A stretch of 64,000 nt of DNA. Source: Salegentibacter sediminis (GTDB lineage Bacteria; Bacteroidota; Bacteroidia; Flavobacteriales; Flavobacteriaceae). The notes under the pieces are model-generated. The model saw only the letters and a program-made list of their open reading frames with translations, was not told where the DNA came from and ran no database searches. The stretch lies in contig NZ_MSJR01000003.1 of NCBI RefSeq assembly GCF_002078605.1, positions 1-64,000 on the forward strand, given 5' to 3'. A program made the translations under genes and the position numbers. Positions 54,369 through 62,730 of this stretch are shown here, piece after piece; the stretch's first letter is position 1; the number at the start of each line of letters is the position of its first letter.

Positions 54369-55112
54369 CTATTTCTCTTTTTTCTTTTGGTAGGCTTTTG
54401 AATATGGAGACCAAACCTCATAAATAGGGTCTCCCTTTGAACTGGTACCTTTATGGTGCCACTCTCCGTCTTTAACTGCGTATTCAAACTCAAGGCTTGC
54501 CCCTACACGGCTGTCATCCCGGGAGAAAAATTCAATATTTTCAATGTATTTCCCATTTTCTGCGGAATAGGTGCCTCCTCCTGTACCGCTGAATTCTTTG
54601 GTAGCCGAATTAAAAGCAATCCATTGAAAGCGCCCTCCTCTTAATATTTTAATCGTTCGGCGGTCTCCCGGGGTCATGGTGTTCATTTTACCATTTCTTT
54701 CACGACCTGTAATCACCCAGTTTCCGGTGAGATCATCATTTTTATCTGATATGCGCTCCCAAATTTTAGTGTGTACCCCATCGGAGACTTCGAATCTATC
54801 TTCGCCCTCCCAGGAAATAGTGAAATCATTATTCACACCAATGGCATCGGGATCAGCGGTGTCAAAATCTCTATTTTCGCTTAAGGTTTCATCGTCGGGA
54901 AGCGTAAATTCTCCTCCTGCGGCGCTCATAAAGCTGTTATCAGGTAGAGACTTAACTCCCTGAGCAAAGTAATCATCCTGGTAGATTCTTATTACTTCCC
55001 TGTTAGTAACATCTTCTCCATTCATAGAAACCAGTTTCCAGGAACCTTCTATATTTTGAGCTGAAAGCATTCCAAAACAAAACAGCAGCGGTAAAAACAG
55101 TAAATTTTTCAT
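54369..55112 (-). CDS. Secreted lipocalin-like protein
   Basis: This 247-aa protein is taken from the ATG at 55112, where a signal peptide begins (MKNLLFLPLLFCFGMLSAQ). The frame runs open farther upstream, but that stretch crosses the hflX terminator and overlaps hflX, so it is not used. The mature part has two lipocalin-like repeats, opening with NIEGSWKLVSMNGED (about 20) and LTGNWVITGRERNGK (about 130). Relatives in Bacteroidota are labelled membrane or secreted protein. No catalytic motif is seen. It is convergent with the small protein at 53928. Confidence 0.65.
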   Translation of the reverse strand: MKNLLFLPLLFCFGMLSAQNIEGSWKLVSMNGEDVTNREVIRIYQDDYFAQGVKSLPDNSFMSAAGGEFTLPDDETLSENRDFDTADPDAIGVNNDFTISWEGEDRFEVSDGVHTKIWERISDKNDDLTGNWVITGRERNGKMNTMTPGDRRTIKILRGGRFQWIAFNSATKEFSGTGGGTYSAENGKYIENIEFFSRDDSRVGASLEFEYAVKDGEWHHKGTSSKGDPIYEVWSPYSKAYQKKKEK

Positions 55113-55152
55113 AGTATCTAAATTATTGATGCTAACTAATTTACAATAATTC

Positions 55153-55178
55153 AATAAAAAAACCTCTTTACAGAGGTT
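55153..55178 (-). terminator. Terminator of hflX
   Basis: On the minus strand AACCTCT (55178-55172) pairs with AGAGGTT (55167-55161) around a 4-nt loop, followed by a T-run from 55160 to 55155. It lies 32 bases after the hflX stop. Confidence 0.9.
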
Positions 55179-55209
55179 TGGGAGTTTTAAAGAAGAGGGG
55201 GAGATACTT

Positions 55210-56433
55210 TTATTCTTTCTCCTCTCCATATTTATCATATTCGGGATAAAGGAAATTATTATAAGGAAAACGGGTGATATGAATTTGTCTAACAGCTTCG
55301 TAAACCTTTTTTCTGAACTCTTCCATGTTTTCCTTATTAAGGGCTGAAATAAAGAGAACATTATCTCCCATCCTGTTCATCCAGGTGTTTTTCCATTCCT
55401 TGAGGCTATAATGAGCAGAAGTTCTCTCAGTCATGAGATCGTCTTCCTCAATTTTCTCAGCCTTATATTGATCTATCTTATTAAAGACCATAATAATTGG
55501 CTTGTCATTGCTTTTTATCTCACTCAAAATCTGGTTAACCGATTCTATATGGTCTTCAAAATTAGGATGAGAGATATCTACTACATGCAATAACAGGTCT
55601 GCTTCCCGAACTTCATCCAGCGTAGATTTAAAAGACTCTACCAACTGGGTGGGCAGTTTCCTTATAAATCCAACGGTGTCGGTAAGCAGGAAAGGGAGAT
55701 TCCTGATTACTACTTTTCTTACCGTGGTATCCAGGGTTGCGAAAAGCTTGTTTTCAGCAAAAACCTCACTTTTGCTTATGGTATTCATGAGGGTAGATTT
55801 CCCAACATTGGTGTACCCCACTAAGGCTACCCGAACAAGTTGCCCCCTATTTCCGCGCTGAACCTCCATTTGTTTATCTATGGTTTCCAGCTTTTTCTTG
55901 AGTAAAGCAATCTTATCCCGTACAATACGACGGTCGGTCTCGATCTCGGTTTCCCCGGGACCACGCATCCCTATACCTCCACGTTGTCGTTCAAGGTGAG
56001 TCCACATTCCCGCAAGTCGTGGTAATAAATATTCGTATTGGGCGAGTTCAACCTGGGTACGGGCGTAACTTGTTTGTGCCCGCTGGGCGAAAATATCCAG
56101 GATAAGGGTGGTTCTGTCCAGAACCTTACATTTCAGGATCTTTTCTATGTTCTTCTGCTGGGCAGGAGAGAGTTCATCATCAAAAATTGCGGTGCCGATC
56201 TCGTGTTCTTCTACGAATTCACGCACCTCGTTCATTTTTCCTGAACCAATAAAAGTCTTGGGGTTTGGCGAGTCCAGTTTCTGGCTGAAACGCTTCGCAA
56301 CCTCCCCACCGGCGGTATAGGTGAGAAACTCCAGTTCATCCAGGTATTCATCCAGCTTTTCTTCATCCTGATGCTGGGTTACTATCCCTATTAAAACGGC
56401 TTTCTCGTGAGTTAAATCGGTTTTTTCAATCAT
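55210..56433 (-). CDS. hflX: GTPase HflX
   Basis: This 407-aa GTPase has the HflX N-terminal domain (FIGSGKMNEVREF, DDELSPAQQKNIE), the linker block ERQRGGIGMRGPGETEIE, and a G domain with P-loop GYTNVGKSTL, switch DTVGFIRKLP and NKID. HflX binds the 50S subunit and splits stalled ribosomes, notably after heat stress. It is transcribed alone: a -7-like box lies 5 bases before the ATG and a terminator follows. Confidence 0.96.
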   Translation of the reverse strand: MIEKTDLTHEKAVLIGIVTQHQDEEKLDEYLDELEFLTYTAGGEVAKRFSQKLDSPNPKTFIGSGKMNEVREFVEEHEIGTAIFDDELSPAQQKNIEKILKCKVLDRTTLILDIFAQRAQTSYARTQVELAQYEYLLPRLAGMWTHLERQRGGIGMRGPGETEIETDRRIVRDKIALLKKKLETIDKQMEVQRGNRGQLVRVALVGYTNVGKSTLMNTISKSEVFAENKLFATLDTTVRKVVIRNLPFLLTDTVGFIRKLPTQLVESFKSTLDEVREADLLLHVVDISHPNFEDHIESVNQILSEIKSNDKPIIMVFNKIDQYKAEKIEEDDLMTERTSAHYSLKEWKNTWMNRMGDNVLFISALNKENMEEFRKKVYEAVRQIHITRFPYNNFLYPEYDKYGEEKE

Positions 56434-56438
56434 ATAGG

Positions 56439-56446
56439 CAAAGTTA
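56439..56446 (-). promoter_or_regulatory. Candidate -7 box immediately upstream of hflX
   Basis: On the minus strand TAACTTTG (56446 to 56439) matches TAnnTTTG and ends 5 bases before the hflX ATG, the same spacing as the box before uvrC. A leaderless transcript would result. Confidence 0.4.
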
Positions 56447-56518
56447 CAGAATAGATCGTAATAGTAGTTTTTCAGGCTTTTAATTCAACATAAATTTAAC
56501 GAAGAAAAGGCTATAGAT

Positions 56519-56553
56519 CTAAAAAACCTGCAAGGCAAAAGCAATGCAGGTTT
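56519..56553 (-). terminator. Terminator of the suf operon
   Basis: On the minus strand AAACCTGCA (56553-56545) pairs with TGCAGGTTT (56532-56524) around a 12-nt loop and runs into a T-rich tail. It follows the DUF3078 stop by 26 bases and closes the suf gene run. Confidence 0.9.
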
Positions 56554-56578
56554 AATTTACTTCTGAAATAAAAATGTT

Positions 56579-57475
56579 TTAGAAAGCGTAGTTAAATCCT
56601 AAACCAAACACCTCACGAATCTGGAAACCTTTCACGGCATTATCATCGTAAATTGCCTGAAAAATGAGGTTGGTAGATAGGTAATCGTTGATCTTCATAT
56701 TCATATTCATCGTGTAGTCTATATCTACATTCTGTGGATCTTCGAAATAGTTGGAGTAAAGGTTCAGTAGATTTTCCATTGAAACGTTTTCTATAATGCT
56801 GAATTTAGCATAGGCCGAAACCGAGGCGCCGAGTTCCCAACGGGCGGATTTTTCAGCATCAATACCAAAATAATCCCCATCAACATATCCCGGCGCTGAG
56901 GTGAAATCTGAATCTACCAGGATCATTCTTCCGGTTGCAGGGGAAATATTCACGTATAAATCTTCGCTTTTTTTCCAAAGCATACCGGGGCCAAACTGGA
57001 GGTAAGCCGGGGAAAGAAAATTGGTGTATTCGGTTCTTATCGTTTCTCCGGTTACATCATCCTGGCTGTATTTATAGCCTTTTGTGATTTGCGTTCTGAA
57101 ATTCAGAAACAAAGAATAATACCAATTAGACTCATTTATCTGCTTTCCTGCAATTGAGTTAAACTCGAGCCGGTCACTTGTTTTGCGGGCAAAATTATCA
57201 CTGCGTTGTTTAGTCAAGCCGTAATCCAGGATAAATTTATTATCCCAGGTGATATCGTCTCTTAAATAATTGAAATTATAGTTAAGCAAAAGATTTCCGG
57301 CGATATTCGAAGTACCGCCCCCCGTCCATTCATCATTAAAAGCGGATTGATTGAACATCAATGCAAAATTTCCTTCCTTGGTCCATCCTTGTTTTTGTTC
57401 TTCCTGCTCTTCTTCCTGGGCTGAGATATTCAAAACCCCGGCAAACAAGGCAAGACAGAGTATAATTTTTTTCAT
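56579..57475 (-). CDS. DUF3078-family outer-membrane-type protein
   Basis: This 298-aa exported protein has a signal peptide (ending NISAQ) and an acidic start (EEEQEEQ). A beta-barrel-like body follows, with GWTKEGNFALMFNQSAFNDEWTGGG, the DUF3078 mark, and an aromatic C-terminus (FGLGFNYAF). It closes the suf operon 54 bases after DUF2480. No link to iron-sulfur assembly is known. It may simply be co-transcribed. Confidence 0.85.
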   Translation of the reverse strand: MKKIILCLALFAGVLNISAQEEEQEEQKQGWTKEGNFALMFNQSAFNDEWTGGGTSNIAGNLLLNYNFNYLRDDITWDNKFILDYGLTKQRSDNFARKTSDRLEFNSIAGKQINESNWYYSLFLNFRTQITKGYKYSQDDVTGETIRTEYTNFLSPAYLQFGPGMLWKKSEDLYVNISPATGRMILVDSDFTSAPGYVDGDYFGIDAEKSARWELGASVSAYAKFSIIENVSMENLLNLYSNYFEDPQNVDIDYTMNMNMKINDYLSTNLIFQAIYDDNAVKGFQIREVFGLGFNYAF

Positions 57476-57529
57476 TGGTTAGTGTTTAATTTTTTCCGGG
57501 TTAAATTATTGAAAATACTTTTTGGAAAT

Positions 57530-58042
57530 TTAGATTTTAGCCTTTTTGTAAAGGGGAACCGATGAGCATGCTTCTCCATACATCAGGCTCTTAACAATAG
57601 GCTGAAGTTTCTCTATCAAAAGAAGATAGGCATTCTTCGGCACCGGTTTGTTGGAACAACCTTTCACAATTACAGGTTTATCCTTGAGATTACTAACATC
57701 CAGCTTCTCTATTATCTCTGAATATAAAATGCTTTCCAGGCTTTCCAGGTCTCCGTTTATCACTTTTTTTGCATAAGGTTGTAGATAAGTCGCCAAAAGC
57801 ATATAAGCCCAGGCAGGTACAATAGCATCGCTGGAGCAGGTGAGGGCTATGTATTTTCCTTCATATTTACTCCAGTCATGATTTTTGGCTACTTCTCTAA
57901 AATCCTTTTCCCGAAGCACAAAACCTTCCAGTAACCAGTCTTTTATATCAAAAAGAATTCGTTCCCCTTCCGGATAATAATCTTCCAGATTAAAGGTGAC
58001 CAGTTTACTGCCGGCTACCCGATTAATGATTTCTTCAGACAT
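57530..58042 (-). CDS. DUF2480-family protein
   Basis: This 170-aa cytoplasmic protein matches DUF2480, a family limited to Bacteroidota and found downstream of sufE and sufT. Conserved blocks are NRVAGSKLVTFNLEDYYPEGER, IKDWLLEGFVLREKDFR and a C-terminal KGCSNKPVPKNAYLLLIEKLQP. Three cysteines (CSSDAIVP, KGCSNKP and ACSSVP) could bind metal or a cluster. Its constant place in the suf operon suggests a role in cluster handling, but none is shown. Confidence 0.85.
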   Translation of the reverse strand: MSEEIINRVAGSKLVTFNLEDYYPEGERILFDIKDWLLEGFVLREKDFREVAKNHDWSKYEGKYIALTCSSDAIVPAWAYMLLATYLQPYAKKVINGDLESLESILYSEIIEKLDVSNLKDKPVIVKGCSNKPVPKNAYLLLIEKLQPIVKSLMYGEACSSVPLYKKAKI

Positions 58043-58063
58043 AGAAACTTTTTTGAAGGTGGT

Positions 58064-58387
58064 TTATAGTAATCCCAGTTCGAGTTTTGCTTCTTCGCTC
58101 ATCAGATCCTGGGTCCATGGCGGATCGAAGGTGATCTCAACCTCGGCATCTTTTACCATATCCAGTGATTTCACCCGTTCTTCAACTTCCATAGGAAGTG
58201 ATTCGGCTACCGGACAGTTTGGAGTTGTTAGGGTCATGAGGATCTTAACTTCGCTCTCGGTGTTTACCATCACGTCGTAAATTAATCCAAGTTCATATAT
58301 ATCTACAGGGATCTCGGGGTCATAAATAGTTTTTAAAACCTTTACGATCTTTTCCCCCAGTTCCTGAGTGTCTATTTCCTTTTCCAT
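58064..58387 (-). CDS. sufT: SufT-like (DUF59/MIP18-family) iron-sulfur assembly protein
   Basis: This 107-aa protein is a stand-alone MIP18 domain. LKTIYDPEIPVDIYELGLIYDV and the MTLTTPNCPVAESLP loop with its conserved cysteine are the hallmarks. SufT helps mature iron-sulfur proteins under high demand, probably as a carrier or targeting factor. It begins 1 base after sufE. Confidence 0.92.
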   Translation of the reverse strand: MEKEIDTQELGEKIVKVLKTIYDPEIPVDIYELGLIYDVMVNTESEVKILMTLTTPNCPVAESLPMEVEERVKSLDMVKDAEVEITFDPPWTQDLMSEEAKLELGLL

Positions 58388-58388
58388 C

Positions 58389-58814
58389 TTAATTTAATTG
58401 GGTTTGATATGCTACCGCATACATTTTAAGTTGTTTAATCATACTAACCAATCCATTGGCACGGGTAGGCGAAAGATGCTCCTTTAGACCAATATCATCA
58501 ATAAATTTTGTGTCGGCTTCAATGATATCAGCGGGATGCTGATTGGAAAATGCCCTGATAAGGATGGCTACTATGCCTTTGGTGATTATAGCATCACTAT
58601 CGGCAGTGAAAACCAATTTATCGCCTTTCAATTCAGCGTGAACCCAAACTTTGCTCTGGCAGCCTTTTATAAGGTTTTCATCGATCTTATATTTCTCATC
58701 AATAAGTGGCAAATTCTTCCCAAGCTCGATCATATATTCGTAGCGCTGCATCCAATCCTCAAACATTGCGAATTCATCTACGATTTCCTGCTGTATTTCC
58801 TTTATATTACTCAC
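58389..58814 (-). CDS. sufE: Sulfur acceptor SufE
   Basis: This 141-aa protein accepts persulfide sulfur from SufS and passes it to SufB. Cys52 in IKGCQSKVWVHAEL is the acceptor. The family block ISDAIITKGIVAI-like segment (DSDAIITKGIVAIL) and the C-terminal HLSPTRANGL confirm the assignment. It follows sufS by 41 bases. Confidence 0.95.
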   Translation of the reverse strand: MSNIKEIQQEIVDEFAMFEDWMQRYEYMIELGKNLPLIDEKYKIDENLIKGCQSKVWVHAELKGDKLVFTADSDAIITKGIVAILIRAFSNQHPADIIEADTKFIDDIGLKEHLSPTRANGLVSMIKQLKMYAVAYQTQLN

Positions 58815-58855
58815 TTTTCCTGATTTTTTGAAGCTTTAAAAGCTCGTTATTTTCT

Positions 58856-60094
58856 TCATGAAAGCATCATTTTTGCTTTTTTAACGCCTTCAATAAACCG
58901 GTCGATCTCTTCCCTGGTGTTGTAAAAAGAAAAGGAAGCGCGCACCGTACCCGGAATCTTATAAAAGTCCATAATTGGTTGTGCACAATGATGCCCGGTT
59001 CTCACGGCTATGCCCATTTTGTCGAGCAAGGTGCCAATATCATACGGATGAAGACCTGCAATATTAAATGAGATTACCGCGGTTTTCTCTTTGGAATTTC
59101 CGTAGATCTTCATTCCTTCAATTTCCAGGAGTTTGGCGGTGGCATATTCCAGCAACTCCTGTTCATATGCCGCAATTTTTTCAAATCCAATTGAATTCAT
59201 ATAATCCACAGCTGCTCCAAAGGCTATTCCTCCACAAATGTTTGGGGTACCCGCCTCAAATTTATGAGGAAGATCGGCGTAGGTAGTTTTTTCAAAACTT
59301 ACGCTGGCGATCATCTCACCACCACCCTGATAGGGAGGGAGTTTTTTAAGCCATTCTTCCTTTCCGTAAAGAATTCCAACTCCGGTTGGGCCGCACATTT
59401 TATGCGCCGAAACCACATAAAAATCTACATCCAACGCCTGAACATCGGCTTTGATATGAGGGGCGGCTTGTGCGCCGTCTATCAGTACAGCCGCACCATG
59501 AGAATGTGCTTTCTCGATAATATCCTTGATGGGGTTAATGGTTCCCAGAGCGTTAGATACGTGATTAAGGAATACTATTTTTGTTTTCTCCGAGATCATT
59601 TCTTCAAAAGCGCTGTATATAAGTGATCCATCTTCGTTCATAGGAATCACTTTCAAAACCGCTCCTGTTTTTTCGCAAAGCATCTGCCAGGGCACAATAT
59701 TGGAATGATGCTCCAATGCTGAAACCAGAATTTCATCGCCTTCCTTTAAAATACTGGCAAAACCGCTGGCAATAAGATTGATGCCGTGGGTGGTGCCAGA
59801 GGTAAAAATAATCTCGTAAGGCTTTTTAGCATTAAAATGCTTCTGAAGGCTTATTCGAGCCTGCTCATATTTTTCTGTAGCTTCCTGGGACAGGCTATGG
59901 ACTCCCCTGTGAATATTGGCGTTGTAGTTGGAGTAATAATCTACTATCACATCTATCACCTGTTGAGGGGTTTGTGAGGTAGCTGCGTTATCCAGATAGA
60001 CTAATGGGTATCCATTAATTTCCCTTTTCAGAATAGGAAAATCCTTTCTTATTTTTTCGATGTTAAAAGCTATATGTTCTGTAGCCAGGCTCAT
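58856..60094 (-). CDS. sufS: Cysteine desulfurase SufS
   Basis: This 412-aa PLP enzyme takes sulfur from cysteine. The internal aldimine lysine is Lys232 in SAHKMCGPTG and the catalytic cysteine is Cys370 in RTGHHCAQPIM. The short catalytic loop marks it as a type II desulfurase, which needs SufE. It follows sufD by 47 bases. Confidence 0.97.
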   Translation of the reverse strand: MSLATEHIAFNIEKIRKDFPILKREINGYPLVYLDNAATSQTPQQVIDVIVDYYSNYNANIHRGVHSLSQEATEKYEQARISLQKHFNAKKPYEIIFTSGTTHGINLIASGFASILKEGDEILVSALEHHSNIVPWQMLCEKTGAVLKVIPMNEDGSLIYSAFEEMISEKTKIVFLNHVSNALGTINPIKDIIEKAHSHGAAVLIDGAQAAPHIKADVQALDVDFYVVSAHKMCGPTGVGILYGKEEWLKKLPPYQGGGEMIASVSFEKTTYADLPHKFEAGTPNICGGIAFGAAVDYMNSIGFEKIAAYEQELLEYATAKLLEIEGMKIYGNSKEKTAVISFNIAGLHPYDIGTLLDKMGIAVRTGHHCAQPIMDFYKIPGTVRASFSFYNTREEIDRFIEGVKKAKMMLS

Positions 60095-60141
60095 TTTATT
60101 TTCTTTTTTAGGGTCAATTCAACCTGAAAATAAGGGAAATA

Positions 60142-61461
60142 TTAGAGGCTGAAACCTACTTCAACGTCAAGTTTTTCCGCAATTAGGGTGTTAATCCTTT
60201 TCTTTAATTCAGGAATTTTTACGCTTTCCAGAACGTTGTTTGCAAAGGCATACATCATAAGACCCTGGGCTTCCCTTTTTGGGATCCCGCGGGATCTCAG
60301 GTAAAATAATGCATCTTCGTCCAGCTGCCCAATGGTACAACCGTGACTACACTTTACATCATCTGCAAATATTTCCAACTGTGGTTTTGAATTGATGGTA
60401 GCCTTATCTGTTAGTAAAACATTGTTGTTAGACTGATAGGCATTGGTTTTCTGAGCTTCCTTTTCAACCACCACTTTACCATTAAACACCCCGGTGGAAT
60501 TTCCGTCGAAAATACCTTTGTAATCCTGGTGACTTTCACAATTGGGCTCAATATGGTGTACTAAAGTATTGTGATCTACGTGTTGTTTGCCCTCAATGAG
60601 GGTTACCCCTTTCAAGGTGGAATCTATATGCTCCCCCTTCTGATAGAAATTCAGGTTGTTCCGGGTCAATTTTCCACCTAAAGAGAAAGTGTGCACTGAA
60701 CAAAAACTCTCAGATTGCTGCTCTATAAAAGTATTATCTATAAGAGAGGCCGAAGTAGCGTCATTCTGAATCTTGTAGTAATCAACAATCGCACGTTTGT
60801 CGGCAAAGATCTCTGTCACCGCATTGGTAAGCACCGGGCTGTCGGTTAAGCTTTGGTGTCTTTCAATGATCTGTACGTGAGCATTTTCATCTACCACGAT
60901 AAGGTTTCGGGGTTGTAACAGCATCGCCGATTCTTTCCCGGTAGAGAAATTTATGATCTGGATTGGCTTATCGGCCATTTTATTCTTCTGAATATGAATA
61001 TAAGCGCCTTCGCGGGTGAATGCTGTATTTAAAGCGTTTAGTCCAGTTTTTGGAGCGATTTTGTTGAAATATTTATCGACAACCGCCTTGTAAGGAGATT
61101 TATTTAATGCGGAAGACATTAAACATACATCAATCTTATCGTGTGTGGTTTGGGAAAGATGGGAGGAATAAACCCCATCCACAAAAACTAAATCGTAAGT
61201 GTCAATATTATCAATAAGGTAATCTTTAATATCGCGATATTCCAGGCTGTCGTCCTTTTTAGGGAAAAAGCTGTAATCGTGCTTTAAAACCGAATTAAGA
61301 GACGTGTATTTCCAGGCCTCTTCTTTCTTTCCCGGGAAACCTATGCGATCAAAATCCTTAATTGCCTGATTTCTTATGTTATGTAAATCATCGTTCTCAC
61401 CTCCGAATTCCTCTTCGAAAGCCAGAAAAGATGACACTAATTTATCTTTTAATTCCATCAC
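60142..61461 (-). CDS. sufD: SUF scaffold subunit SufD
   Basis: This 439-aa beta-helix protein pairs with SufB and SufC in the scaffold complex. The C-terminal DDVKCSHGCTIGQLDEDALFYLRSRGIPKREAQGLM block is diagnostic. SufD helps with iron entry. It follows sufC by 70 bases. Confidence 0.95.
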   Translation of the reverse strand: MMELKDKLVSSFLAFEEEFGGENDDLHNIRNQAIKDFDRIGFPGKKEEAWKYTSLNSVLKHDYSFFPKKDDSLEYRDIKDYLIDNIDTYDLVFVDGVYSSHLSQTTHDKIDVCLMSSALNKSPYKAVVDKYFNKIAPKTGLNALNTAFTREGAYIHIQKNKMADKPIQIINFSTGKESAMLLQPRNLIVVDENAHVQIIERHQSLTDSPVLTNAVTEIFADKRAIVDYYKIQNDATSASLIDNTFIEQQSESFCSVHTFSLGGKLTRNNLNFYQKGEHIDSTLKGVTLIEGKQHVDHNTLVHHIEPNCESHQDYKGIFDGNSTGVFNGKVVVEKEAQKTNAYQSNNNVLLTDKATINSKPQLEIFADDVKCSHGCTIGQLDEDALFYLRSRGIPKREAQGLMMYAFANNVLESVKIPELKKRINTLIAEKLDVEVGFSL

Positions 61462-61531
61462 AAAATTCTATTTGTCATTTTCGCAAAGGCGAAAATTTTA
61501 ACTTTATTATTAGTATTTAAAACCCAGGCTA

Positions 61532-62281
61532 TTAAACCTGCTCCGGTTTTAACCAATCATAACCTTTTTCTTCAAGTTCCAGCGCAAGTTCTTTGCCTCC
61601 GGATTTCACAATCTTCCCGTCAACCAACACATGTACAAAATCCGGTTGGATATAATTCAATAATCGCTGATAGTGCGTGATTAATAAAACGGCATTGTCT
61701 TTAGTCCTTAATTTATTAACCCCTTTCGCCACAACTTTAAGGGCATCAATATCCAATCCTGAGTCGGTTTCATCAAGGATAGAGAGTTTTGGGTCAAGTA
61801 CTGCCATTTGGAAAATCTCATTACGCTTTTTCTCACCTCCTGAAAATCCTTCGTTCAGGGAACGGGAAAGGAATTTACGGTCGATTTCCAACAATTCAGA
61901 TTTTTCCTTGATGAGTTTCAGCATTTCATTGGCCGGCATATCATCCTGCCCATTGGCTTTTCGGTGTGCATTGATTGCAGCTCTCATAAAATTAGTAACC
62001 GAAACCCCTGGGATCTCAATTGGATACTGGAAAGACAGGAAAATTCCTTTGTGTGCTCTCTCGTCGGGATCAAGCTCTGAAAGTTCTTCCCCTTCAAAAA
62101 TTATCTCTCCCTGGGTCATATCAAAATCTTCCTTTCCGGCTATAACCGAAGAAAGGGTACTTTTCCCAGATCCGTTTGGTCCCATGATTGCGTGAACCTC
62201 CCCGGGATTGATTTCCAGGTTTATCCCTTTAAGGATTTCCTTATCGTCTATACTCGCGTGTAAATTCTTTATTTTAAGCAT
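61532..62281 (-). CDS. sufC: SUF ATPase SufC
   Basis: This 249-aa ABC-type ATPase drives shape changes in SufBCD. It has the Walker A motif GPNGSGKST, the signature [14 protein letters not shown] and the Walker [11 protein letters not shown]. It is a soluble ATPase without membrane partners. The lipoprotein gene lies between it and sufB. Confidence 0.97.
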   Translation of the reverse strand: MLKIKNLHASIDDKEILKGINLEINPGEVHAIMGPNGSGKSTLSSVIAGKEDFDMTQGEIIFEGEELSELDPDERAHKGIFLSFQYPIEIPGVSVTNFMRAAINAHRKANGQDDMPANEMLKLIKEKSELLEIDRKFLSRSLNEGFSGGEKKRNEIFQMAVLDPKLSILDETDSGLDIDALKVVAKGVNKLRTKDNAVLLITHYQRLLNYIQPDFVHVLVDGKIVKSGGKELALELEEKGYDWLKPEQV

Positions 62282-62323
62282 ATATTCTAGGTATGCATTC
62301 CGCCGGTGACGGAACAGATTTAA

Positions 62324-62710
62324 CTATTCTTCAATTTCTTCTGAAACCTTTTCGGTTTCCAGAATTTCAATTATTTCTCTTATTTCGATGTTCTCTTCCC
62401 ATCCTTCCTGGTTGGAACTGGGAACAATTTTTCCTTTTATTTTTACTGAAACCATATCGAAATCTTCCTTCTGATAAGGTTTAACTTGTTCGGCCAGTGA
62501 CTTTGAGATAGAATCTATACTTACTCCGTAAACAAAACTATCCCCCCTGAAAACCGCAGTCTCTCCCACAAAAATGATTTCGCCGGTTAAGGTTGGAATA
62601 CTGTCTTGTTCTTCCTCTGCTTCAGCAGGTCCCATTAGTTCCTGCCGGCTTTCATCCTGGCAGGCTACCGCTAAAATCATTATGCTTAGTATGAATAAAA
62701 ATTTCTTCAT
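62324..62710 (-). CDS. Lipoprotein encoded inside the suf operon
   Basis: This 128-aa protein has a lipoprotein signal with the lipobox LAVAC (Cys17) and an acidic linker. The domain of about 80 residues (LTGEIIFVGETAVFRGDSFVYGV to EIREIIEILETEKV) looks like a small beta-rich fold. It has no recognised family. It lies 20 bases after sufB and 42 before sufC, on the same strand, so it shares the suf mRNA. An exported protein within a cytoplasmic assembly operon is unexpected. Confidence 0.8.
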   Translation of the reverse strand: MKKFLFILSIMILAVACQDESRQELMGPAEAEEEQDSIPTLTGEIIFVGETAVFRGDSFVYGVSIDSISKSLAEQVKPYQKEDFDMVSVKIKGKIVPSSNQEGWEENIEIREIIEILETEKVSEEIEE

Positions 62711-62730
62711 AGATTACATGATTACTTTAA

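Noticed and set aside
55113-55361. N-terminal extension of the secreted protein at 54369-55112
   Set aside because: It overlaps hflX and its terminator; the signal peptide begins at 55112.
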